Positions 7,118-12,351 of a stretch of 12,351 nucleotides of DNA are shown one piece after another. The notes beneath the pieces were generated by a model. The model did no database searches and was not told where the DNA came from. It worked only from the letters and a program-made list of their open reading frames with translations. The stretch comes from an uncultured Mollicutes bacterium (lineage in GTDB: Bacteria; Bacillota_I; Bacilli_A; RFN20; CAG-826), in NCBI GenBank assembly GCA_937893635.1, contig CALBGF010000041.1:1-12351 (forward strand). Direction: 5' to 3'. The stretch's first letter is position 1. Each line of letters opens with the position of its first letter. Position numbers and translations under genes: made by a program.

Positions 7118-8021
7118 TGAAATTAGCATGTATAAAGAATATCTAAAATTAGAAAAAGGATATTCGGATAAGACGATTGAAAGTTATTTAGAAGATATAA
7201 AAAAGTTTTATAAATATGCCGAAAAAAGAGGGTTTAATCCTTTAAAAGTTTCTAATCTTACAATTCGTGGCTTTTTAAGTGATGAAAGAATTAATAATAT
7301 TTCTAAGCGTACGTTAAAAAGAAGATTAAGTGGATTAAGAAACTTTTATGATTATTTAGAAAAAAATAAATATGTAAAATTTAATCCTTTTGTAGCGGTT
7401 ACTTCCCCCAAAGCCGATATAAAATATCCAAAAGTTTTATTTGATGATGATGTAGAAAAACTTTTAAAAGCTAACTTGGAAAGAAAAGATGAACTAATGG
7501 AGAGAGATCAAGCTATTCTTGAACTCCTTTACGCTTCGGGATTTCGTGGCTCTGAATTAGTAAATATCAATGTTAGTGATGTCGATTTTCGTGGAAGAAT
7601 TATTAAAGTTATTGGTAAAGGCTCAAAAGAAAGAATTGTTCCTTTTTCCGTAGAATGCCAAAAAGCATTAAATACTTATTACAAAGATTTAAGACCAAAA
7701 TTATTACTTAAATCTACAAGTGAAGAAATATCCACTAAATTATTTTTAAATAGTAAAGGCGAAAAATTAACTTTACGTGGTTTAGAATATATTTTACATC
7801 AAATAGAAAATAAAACAGGAATTTTTTTAGGGCTTCATCCCCATATGCTTCGTCATACTTTTGCCACTGGTCTTTTAGAACGAGGTGCGGATTTAAGAGT
7901 AATTCAAACGATGCTAGGACACGCCTCTATTTCCACAACTCAAATCTACACTCATGTAACTACAGAGGCGATGAAAAAAGAATATAATGAAGCTCATCCT
8001 CGTGCAAAAATAAAAAAATAG
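7110..8021 (+). CDS. xerC: Tyrosine recombinase XerC (CodV-type)
   Basis: XerC works with XerD at dif to resolve chromosome dimers before cell division. The 303 residues show an N-terminal SAM-like DNA-binding domain (about 1-95) and the C-terminal catalytic domain. The catalytic set is complete: Arg146 (ASGFRGSEL), Lys170 (IGKGSKERIVP), His245 and Arg248 (HPHMLRHTFA), His271 (MLGHASISTTQIYTH) and the nucleophile Tyr280. The usual LRVSEL around the first Arg is FRGSEL here, a mild change. The start overlaps the trmFO end by 8 bases, so the two genes are translationally coupled; only a weak GGTGGA lies upstream of the ATG. Position after trmFO matches codV of Bacillus and favours XerC over XerD. 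I see no phage or integron context, so a mobile-element integrase is unlikely. Confidence 0.93.
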   Translation: MSDEISMYKEYLKLEKGYSDKTIESYLEDIKKFYKYAEKRGFNPLKVSNLTIRGFLSDERINNISKRTLKRRLSGLRNFYDYLEKNKYVKFNPFVAVTSPKADIKYPKVLFDDDVEKLLKANLERKDELMERDQAILELLYASGFRGSELVNINVSDVDFRGRIIKVIGKGSKERIVPFSVECQKALNTYYKDLRPKLLLKSTSEEISTKLFLNSKGEKLTLRGLEYILHQIENKTGIFLGLHPHMLRHTFATGLLERGADLRVIQTMLGHASISTTQIYTHVTTEAMKKEYNEAHPRAKIKK

Positions 8022-8041
8022 CGACAAATATTTACTCTTTG

Positions 8042-8070
8042 TTGATAAATACTCAATAATGTTGTATTCT
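8042..8070 (+). promoter_or_regulatory. Probable promoter for the two-gene unit 8095-8972
   Basis: TTGATA (8042-8047) and TATTCT (8065-8070) are separated by exactly 17 bases, with a TG two bases before the -10. A start near 8077 would give a short leader that holds the GGAGG of the next gene (8084-8088). This suggests the unit is transcribed independently of trmFO-xerC. Confidence 0.5.
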
Positions 8071-8094
8071 TTTTTTTGGAAACGGAGGAAAAAT

Positions 8095-8559
8095 ATGTCA
8101 AATAAAGTAAAAGGTTATTTGCTTGGAATTTTAGCTTCTTTAGCTGTAGTGGCTCTTTGGATTGTTCTTTATGTTTTTGTTGGTATTATTGCAGGATATA
8201 TCGGTGCGTTAATGGCACTATCAATTATCATGATTTACAAAAAATTTAATCCAGAAGATAATAGTAATGTTATTTATGTTATTGCTTCAGTTATCGGATT
8301 ATTTGAAATCTTCATTGCGGAATTTGTAAGTGTTGGTATTATGTGCGCTCAAGAAAATATTGATTTTGCTAGTGGTATCACTAAAGCATTTACATCAATT
8401 GCTCTTGATGTTGTTGTTGCGATAATTTTATCGGCTTTAGTTTTATTCTATTACATTAGACAACAAACGAAAAAAGTAGAAACTCGTAAAGTAGAAAGTA
8501 CAGCTTCACTAGTAGAAAACACTGAAACAAGTGAAGAAGCAAACGAAAGTGAGAAATAA
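8095..8559 (+). CDS. Four-helix membrane protein with acidic tail, function unknown
   Basis: I do not recognise this 154-residue protein. The start is ATG 8095, six bases after a strong GGAGG (8084-8088). An in-frame ATG at 8059 would place that site inside the coding region and is rejected. There are four hydrophobic segments at about 7-27, 29-48, 58-84 and 99-122. The first two are joined by a very short turn, and a KKFNPEDN loop separates the second from the third. Basic residues (K4, K6, K49, K50, R122, K126, K127) flank the helices on one side, which suggests both ends face the cytoplasm. The tail (123-154) is polar and ends in a Glu/Ser-rich acidic stretch, probably disordered. The next gene starts two bases after this stop, so the pair is likely co-expressed and may act together at the membrane. 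No enzymatic motif is visible. Confidence 0.85.
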   Translation: MSNKVKGYLLGILASLAVVALWIVLYVFVGIIAGYIGALMALSIIMIYKKFNPEDNSNVIYVIASVIGLFEIFIAEFVSVGIMCAQENIDFASGITKAFTSIALDVVVAIILSALVLFYYIRQQTKKVETRKVESTASLVENTETSEEANESEK

Positions 8560-8561
8560 TC

Positions 8562-8972
8562 ATGGATTTCAAGCAAACTAAAGATGAACTAATTGCACAA
8601 GGGTTAATTTCTTCAACTGAAGATTTGATTCTATGTGAAGACGCTCCTAGTAATTTTGAAGTCTTTATGGGCGGAGCGTTAGGCGCGGCTTTAACCGCGA
8701 ATAAGCGTAAAGTATATGCTTTAACTGTTGATGATAAGCGTATCCAACTTTTTTATTTAGATAAGAAAACTTTAAAATACTTAAACCTAGTTGAGCGTTA
8801 TAACATTAGCGATTTGAAAAAAATAAAAGCAAGTACTTTTTTAGGCTATCAAGTTATATTTAAAACTAGTGAACACACTATTAATTTGTTATCTTTTAAA
8901 AAGTATCGTGGCTATGATCAAAAAGAGGCTGTTAAGAGTATTTTTAACAAGTTAAAAGTATTAAAAAAATGA
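8562..8972 (+). CDS. Small protein with PH-like fold pattern, function unknown
   Basis: This 136-residue protein starts two bases after the membrane-protein stop, with only a weak AAGTGAG upstream, so it probably depends on translational coupling. It has no signal peptide. A Gly/Ala-rich segment MGGALGAAL (36-44) is followed by alternating strands: [17 protein letters not shown] (51-67), an [10 protein letters not shown] turn (80-89), YQVIFKT (96-102) and TINLLSF (106-112). It closes with a basic amphipathic helix from about 121 to 136. The order of strands with an 'ltvdd+ri' start and a C-terminal helix resembles bacterial PH-type domains such as the YokE-like group. That is a pattern judgement, not a confirmed match. 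Such domains often bind membranes or partner proteins, which would suit its membrane-protein neighbour. A terminator follows directly. Confidence 0.8.
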   Translation: MDFKQTKDELIAQGLISSTEDLILCEDAPSNFEVFMGGALGAALTANKRKVYALTVDDKRIQLFYLDKKTLKYLNLVERYNISDLKKIKASTFLGYQVIFKTSEHTINLLSFKKYRGYDQKEAVKSIFNKLKVLKK

Positions 8973-8980
8973 TTATTTAC

Positions 8981-9007
8981 GGGAAGTTATTTTTCTTCCC
9001 ATTTTTA
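8981..9007 (+). terminator. Intrinsic terminator after the PH-like gene
   Basis: GGGAAG (8981-8986) and CTTCCC (8995-9000) form a 6-bp GC-containing stem with an eight-base T-rich loop, followed by ATTTTTATTTG. It starts eight bases after the stop codon and separates the two-gene unit from the rpsB operon. Confidence 0.8.
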
Positions 9008-9014
9008 TTTGTTT

Positions 9015-9059
9015 AAAAAGCAAAAAAAAGTTGCATAGTAATACTTACTATGGTAGAAT
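9015..9059 (+). promoter_or_regulatory. Strong promoter of the rpsB-tsf operon
   Basis: TTGCAT (9031-9036) and TAGAAT (9054-9059) are spaced by 17 bases, and a TG at 9051-9052 adds an extended -10. Two A-tracts directly upstream (9015-9019 and 9022-9029) look like an UP element, as expected for a highly expressed ribosomal operon. The start would be near 9066. Confidence 0.8.
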
Positions 9060-9065
9060 AACTTG

Positions 9066-9174
9066 GCCTGAAAAATCAGGACTACACACATCATGGATTC
9101 ATAGTTCGTGTCTTAATTACTTAAGGGATTATGTTCGAAGTGATGGAGGAACTAACAAAAGGAGGACTCATAAA
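9066..9174 (+). promoter_or_regulatory. rpsB 5' leader of about 109 bases, possible regulatory RNA
   Basis: Between the predicted transcription start and the ATG lie small potential helices. CCTGA/TCAGG with an AAAA loop (9067-9080) sits at the extreme 5' end, and CTTAA/TTAAG with a TTAC loop (9112-9125) follows. A longer-range TAGTTC/GAACTA pairing (9102-9107 with 9149-9154) would enclose the second one and end just before the AAGGAGG. S2 represses its own mRNA in E. coli, so autoregulation is plausible, but I do not recognise a known leader motif. Confidence 0.35.
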
Positions 9175-10101
9175 ATGAGCGAAAAGGAAGAAGTCGTAGT
9201 AGAAGAAAACGTTATGGAACAAGCTATGCCTGAAGAAGGTACACCTGTCATAACAATGAAAAAACTTCTTGAAGCTGGTGCACACTTTGGTCACCCAACA
9301 AGAAGATGGAACCCAAAAATGCAAAAATACATTTTTGGTGCAAGAAATGGAGTTTACATTATCGATCTCCAAAAAACTGCAGCTAAAATTGAAGAAGCAT
9401 ATGCAGCTTTAAAACAAATCGTATTAGATGGTGGTAAAGTTTTATTTGTTGGAACAAGAAAACAAGTCCAAGAAGAAGTTATTGAAGAAGCAAACCGTTC
9501 TGGTTCATTCTACATCACAAACCGTTGGTTAGGTGGTACATTAACAAACTTCAAAACTTTATCAAACTCAATCCGTCATTTAAAAGATTTAGAAAAAATG
9601 GCTGATGATGGTACATTTGATGTCTTACCTAAGAAAGAAGTTGCTCTTTTAAAGAAAGAACAAGAAAAATTAATGAAAAACTTAGAAGGTATCAAAGAAA
9701 TGCGTAAAGTACCTAACGCAATCATCGTTGTTGATCCACGCATGGAACATAATGCAGTTGCAGAAGGTCGTAAATTAGGAATCCCTGTATTCGGTATTTG
9801 TGATACAAATGCTGATCCAGATGAAGTAGATTATGCAATTCCTGCAAATGATGACGCTATCCGTTCAGTACATTTAATCTTAGCAGTTTTAGCAGACGCT
9901 ATCGTTGAAGCAAAAGGCGGACAAACAATTATTGCTTACACTAAAGATGAAGACGATTCAGAAGTCTCTATGAATGATGCTTTAAAAGAAGAAGAAAAGA
10001 AAGTTGAAGAAGATGCTAAAGAAGAAAAACCTCAACGTAGAGCACCAAGAAAAAGAGTAAACAAAGAAGAAACAGCTCCAAAAGCTGAAGAGGAAAAATA
10101 A
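9175..10101 (+). CDS. rpsB: 30S ribosomal protein S2, with extended N- and C-termini
   Basis: S2 binds the 30S subunit between head and body and is needed to recruit S1 and mRNA. The start is ATG 9175, nine bases after AAGGAGG (9159-9165). The frame stays open upstream to a TTG at 9031, but that codon is the promoter -35 box. The S2 core spans about 25-255: [20 protein letters not shown] (28-47), [15 protein letters not shown] (51-65), FVGTRKQVQ (91-99), [12 protein letters not shown] (115-126) and [20 protein letters not shown] (185-204), then ICDTNADP (208-215). At 308 residues it is about 60 longer than B. subtilis S2. An acidic 24-residue N-terminal addition contains eight Glu. The charged tail after about 257 has a basic patch (RRAPRKR, 288-294) between acidic ends. 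Its codons use more C-ending choices (AAC, TTC, ATC) than neighbouring genes, as expected for high expression. Confidence 0.96.
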   Translation: MSEKEEVVVEENVMEQAMPEEGTPVITMKKLLEAGAHFGHPTRRWNPKMQKYIFGARNGVYIIDLQKTAAKIEEAYAALKQIVLDGGKVLFVGTRKQVQEEVIEEANRSGSFYITNRWLGGTLTNFKTLSNSIRHLKDLEKMADDGTFDVLPKKEVALLKKEQEKLMKNLEGIKEMRKVPNAIIVVDPRMEHNAVAEGRKLGIPVFGICDTNADPDEVDYAIPANDDAIRSVHLILAVLADAIVEAKGGQTIIAYTKDEDDSEVSMNDALKEEEKKVEEDAKEEKPQRRAPRKRVNKEETAPKAEEEK

Positions 10102-10103
10102 AA

Positions 10104-10982
10104 ATGGCAAAACCAATTATTGAATTAATCAAAGTTTTAAGAGAACGTACAGGTGCAGGTATGATGGACTGCAAAAAGGCATTAGAAGAATGCAATTGCG
10201 ACATCGATAAAGCTTGTGACTGGTTAAGAGAAAAAGGTATCGCTAAAGCAGCTAAAAAGGCAAGCCGTATTGCTGCTGAAGGTTTAACATTTGTTAAAGC
10301 ATGTGATAAATGCGGAAAAGCAATTATCATTGAAGTTAACTGTGAAACAGACTTCGTTTCTAAAAGTGATGCATTTAATGAATTAGTTCAAGAAACAGCT
10401 AGAGTTATTATGCACAATAATATTGCTACTGTTGAAGAAGCAAAAGAAAATGCAGAAATCAAAGATTTATTTACTAACGCCACTGTTAAAATTGGTGAAA
10501 AATTAGATTTACGTCGTTTTGAAATTGTTGAAGCTTCAGAAGGACAAGCAATTGGTACTTACATCCACATGAAAGGTAAAATTTCTGTTTTAGTAGTTAC
10601 TGATAAAGCTTGTGATGATGTTAAAGGTTTAGCAATGCACATTGCTGCTAATAACCCATTATATATCACAAAAGCTGATATCCCTGCTGATGTATTAGAA
10701 CACGAAAAAGCTATTCAAATGGAAGCTGCTAAGACTGATGAAAAATTAGCTGGAAAACCAGAAGCAGTTGTTGCTAAAATTATCGAAGGTAAAGTTAACA
10801 AACAACTTTCTGAAACAACACTTTATGAACAAGATTATTTATTAGAACCAGGAACTACAGTTGGTAAGTTCTTAAATAGTCGTGGTGTTAATGTTGTTAA
10901 ATTCGTACGTTACATGGTTGGCGAAGGCATTGAAAAACGTAAAGATGACTTTGCTGCTGAAGTAATGAGCCAAATTAAATAA
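10104..10982 (+). CDS. tsf: Elongation factor Ts
   Basis: EF-Ts recycles EF-Tu by promoting GDP release. It starts two bases after the rpsB stop, with GAAGAGGA (10088-10093) in the rpsB end as ribosome binding site; rpsB-tsf is the near-universal pair. The 292 residues show the N-terminal UBA-like module with RTGAGMMDCKKALEE (15-29), REKGIAKAAKKASRIAAEG (42-60), and the EF-Tu contact TDFV (82-85) in VNCETDFVSK. The core includes MHIAANNP (178-185) and the C-terminal LYEQDYLLEPGTTVG (240-254). An odd point is the number of Cys: residues 23, 30, 32, 38, 67, 70, 80 and 170. These include a CDKC pair (67-70) in the loop before the TDFV strand and Cys30/32/38 in the UBA-like module. A terminator-like hairpin follows. 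Confidence 0.97.
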   Translation: MAKPIIELIKVLRERTGAGMMDCKKALEECNCDIDKACDWLREKGIAKAAKKASRIAAEGLTFVKACDKCGKAIIIEVNCETDFVSKSDAFNELVQETARVIMHNNIATVEEAKENAEIKDLFTNATVKIGEKLDLRRFEIVEASEGQAIGTYIHMKGKISVLVVTDKACDDVKGLAMHIAANNPLYITKADIPADVLEHEKAIQMEAAKTDEKLAGKPEAVVAKIIEGKVNKQLSETTLYEQDYLLEPGTTVGKFLNSRGVNVVKFVRYMVGEGIEKRKDDFAAEVMSQIK

Positions 10983-10991
10983 TTAAACTTT

Positions 10992-11020
10992 AAAGAACAC
11001 TCCTTTTGAAGTGTTCTTTT
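10992..11020 (+). terminator. Terminator-like hairpin between tsf and pyrH
   Basis: AAAGAACACT (10992-11001) and AGTGTTCTTT (11010-11019) form a perfect 10-bp stem with an eight-base loop, and the T run continues to 11020. The T tract is short (four). No clear promoter follows before pyrH, so this is probably a partial terminator that lowers pyrH-frr relative to rpsB-tsf. Confidence 0.75.
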
Positions 11021-11039
11021 CATAAACATTGGAGGTATT

Positions 11040-11762
11040 ATGAATACATATAAACGTGTGTTATTAAAATTAAGTGGTGAAGCACTTGCTGATAAAAATA
11101 ATAATATGATTCTAGAAAATTATAGTCTAGATCAAGTCGCGGCATCTATTAAATTAATGGTTGACAAAGGAATGGAAGTTGCAGTCGTCGTTGGCGCTGG
11201 TAATATTTGGAGAGGCAAACTTGCTAAACAAATTGGCATTGAAAGATCAACCGCTGATTATATGGGAATGCTTGGAACAATCATTAATGCTTTAGCGCTT
11301 CAAAGCGCTATTGAGAAGACTGGCATTGGCTGTCGTGTCTTAAGTGCTTTAGAGATTAAAGCAGTTGCTGAAACTTATATTCGTCGCCGTGCAATTAGAC
11401 ATTTAGAAAAAGGCCGTGTAGTTATATTTGCTGGTGGTACAGGTAATCCATATTTTACTACTGATACATGTGCTACATTACGTGCTATGGAAATTGAAGC
11501 TGATGCTATCTTAATGGCTAAAAATGGTGTTGATGGCGTTTATACTGCTGATCCTAAATTAGATAAAGATGCTCAATTTATTAAAACTATTACTTTTGAT
11601 GAAATGTTAAAACGTGAATTAAGAGTTATGGATCCAACTGCAATTGCTTTACTTAAAGATAATCAAATCGAAATACGCGTTTTTGATATGAATGAGCCTA
11701 CAAATATTGAAAAATTAATTAATGGTGAAGACATTGGAACCACCATAATAAAAGGAGAATAA
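11040..11762 (+). CDS. pyrH: Uridylate kinase (UMP kinase)
   Basis: PyrH phosphorylates UMP to UDP with ATP, the committing step towards UTP and CTP. It belongs to the amino acid kinase fold and is usually a hexamer regulated by GTP and UTP. The 240 residues match the family length. Motifs in order: LLKLSGEAL (8-16), VVGAGNIWRG (50-59), ADYMGMLGT (72-80), the RRRAIRHLEKGRVVIF region (115-130), AGGTGNPYFTTDTCA (131-145), KNGVDGVYTADP (161-172) and VMDPTAIAL (196-204). GGAGG at 11031-11035 precedes the ATG by four bases. The gene sits just after the tsf hairpin and is followed by frr four bases after its stop, the normal tsf-pyrH-frr order. Confidence 0.97.
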   Translation: MNTYKRVLLKLSGEALADKNNNMILENYSLDQVAASIKLMVDKGMEVAVVVGAGNIWRGKLAKQIGIERSTADYMGMLGTIINALALQSAIEKTGIGCRVLSALEIKAVAETYIRRRAIRHLEKGRVVIFAGGTGNPYFTTDTCATLRAMEIEADAILMAKNGVDGVYTADPKLDKDAQFIKTITFDEMLKRELRVMDPTAIALLKDNQIEIRVFDMNEPTNIEKLINGEDIGTTIIKGE

Positions 11763-11766
11763 AACA

Positions 11767-12315
11767 ATGGATGAAGAGTTAATCTTAGAATGTATTGAAG
11801 AAATGAATAATGCCCACGCTAATTTTGAAAAATCATTAGCAACATTACGTGCTGGACGTGTTTCTCCAGCTGCTTTAGAAGAAGTAAAAGCTGATTATTA
11901 TGGAGAAAAAACTCCTATTACTTATATTGCTTCAATTACTAATATGCAATCAAATGTCTTAGTGGTAAAACCATTTGATCGTAATGATGTTAAATCCATC
12001 GTTGCTGCTATTAACGAAGCCAATTTAGGTGTTAATCCAATTAATGATGGAGATTCTATTCGTTTAGTATTCCCAACTCTAACTGAAGATCGTCGTCGTG
12101 ATTTAGTTAAAGTTGCTAAAAAATATGGCGAAGAAGCTAAAGTCGCAATTCGTAATATCCGCCGTGATTATAATGATAAAGTCAAAAAGGATAAGGAATT
12201 GCCAGAAGATTTAGCTAAAAAGCTTGAAAATGATATTCAAAAAGCAACTGATGAGGCTGTTAAAAATATTGATGCTTCTGTAGCTAAAAAAGAAAAAGAA
12301 ATAATGGAAATTTAA
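11767..12315 (+). CDS. frr: Ribosome recycling factor
   Basis: RRF, together with EF-G, splits the post-termination ribosome so its subunits can be reused. The 182 residues match the family (about 185). The three-helix bundle is formed by about 1-29 and 104-182, with domain II between. Family landmarks are LATLRAGRVSPAAL (24-37), YYGEKTPITYIASI (44-57), VKPFD (67-71), NLGVNPINDGDSIRL (86-100), PTLTEDRRRDLVK (103-115) and VAIRNIRRDYNDKVK (126-140). The last includes Arg129 and Arg132, which are important in the E. coli protein. AAAGGAGA (11751-11758) in the end of pyrH is the ribosome binding site. It is co-transcribed with pyrH. Only 36 bases follow in the window; a 6-bp GAAATT/AATTTC pairing around the stop is too weak to call a terminator. 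Confidence 0.97.
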   Translation: MDEELILECIEEMNNAHANFEKSLATLRAGRVSPAALEEVKADYYGEKTPITYIASITNMQSNVLVVKPFDRNDVKSIVAAINEANLGVNPINDGDSIRLVFPTLTEDRRRDLVKVAKKYGEEAKVAIRNIRRDYNDKVKKDKELPEDLAKKLENDIQKATDEAVKNIDASVAKKEKEIMEI

Positions 12316-12351
12316 TTTTATTAGGTAATTTCATAATTTATAAATATTGGG

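Noticed and set aside
7110..8021. XerC-like recombinase as part of a mobile element
   Set aside because: It sits in the conserved trmFO-xerC order, overlaps trmFO, and no att-like repeats or phage genes are seen.
8029..8051. TATTTA/TAAATA pairing after xerC as a terminator
   Set aside because: Only six A-T pairs and no T tract after it.
8059..8094. Upstream ATG start for the membrane protein
   Set aside because: It overlaps the probable -10 region and would put the strong GGAGG inside the gene.
9031..9174. Upstream TTG start extending rpsB by 48 codons
   Set aside because: The TTG is the promoter -35 box and the extension runs through the -10 and the leader; ATG 9175 has a strong site.

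Overview
The window is a compact, AT-rich stretch of chromosome from a low-GC Gram-positive bacterium (Bacillota). All the recognised genes lie on the + strand. Gene order follows the housekeeping block known from Bacillus: lepB, rbgA (ylqF), rnhB, dprA (smf), topA, trmFO (gid), xerC (codV), then rpsB, tsf, pyrH and frr. The standard bacterial code is in use: UGG encodes Trp and UGA terminates three genes (at 1081-1083, 7115-7117 and 8970-8972), so a UGA=Trp mollicute is excluded. The strong reduction of the block fits a streamlined Bacilli lineage (Erysipelotrichia, RF39, or relatives of Mollicutes). That placement is inference.

Layout. 1-280 holds the 3' end of a type I signal peptidase gene. 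352-1083 is a DUF6904-like gene of unknown function placed between lepB and rbgA. 1164-2645 encodes the 50S assembly GTPase RbgA and, directly abutting, RNase HII. 2650-2684 is a hairpin with a T tract that also contains the ribosome binding site of dprA. dprA follows from a probable TTG start at 2683. 3454-3686 is a 233-base leader before topA, with an extended -10 promoter, a perfect 8-bp inverted repeat and a 20-codon ORF whose stop overlaps the topA start. topA ends in a terminator hairpin that includes its own stop codon. trmFO and xerC then overlap by 8 bases.

8042-9007 is a separate transcription unit with its own promoter and terminator. It encodes a four-helix membrane protein with an acidic tail and a small soluble protein that looks like a bacterial PH-type fold. 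In Bacillus the clpQ-clpY-codY genes and a long motility cluster lie at this position. From 9015 on, a strong promoter (A-tracts, TTGCAT, 17 bases, TAGAAT with TG extension) drives rpsB-tsf. A terminator-like hairpin precedes pyrH-frr, and the window ends just after frr.

The block mostly serves translation and chromosome upkeep. RbgA, S2, EF-Ts, RRF and TrmFO act in ribosome assembly, elongation, ribosome recycling and tRNA modification. RNase HII, TopA, XerC and DprA act in RNA-DNA hybrid removal, supercoiling, chromosome dimer resolution and DNA uptake or recombination. PyrH supplies UDP. Several upstream in-frame extensions are rejected in favour of starts with good Shine-Dalgarno sites (dprA 2683, trmFO 5831, membrane protein 8095, rpsB 9175). 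I see no mobile element, CRISPR array, tRNA or rRNA. The least explained parts are the DUF6904-like gene, the two-gene unit at 8095-8972, and the dprA and topA leaders.
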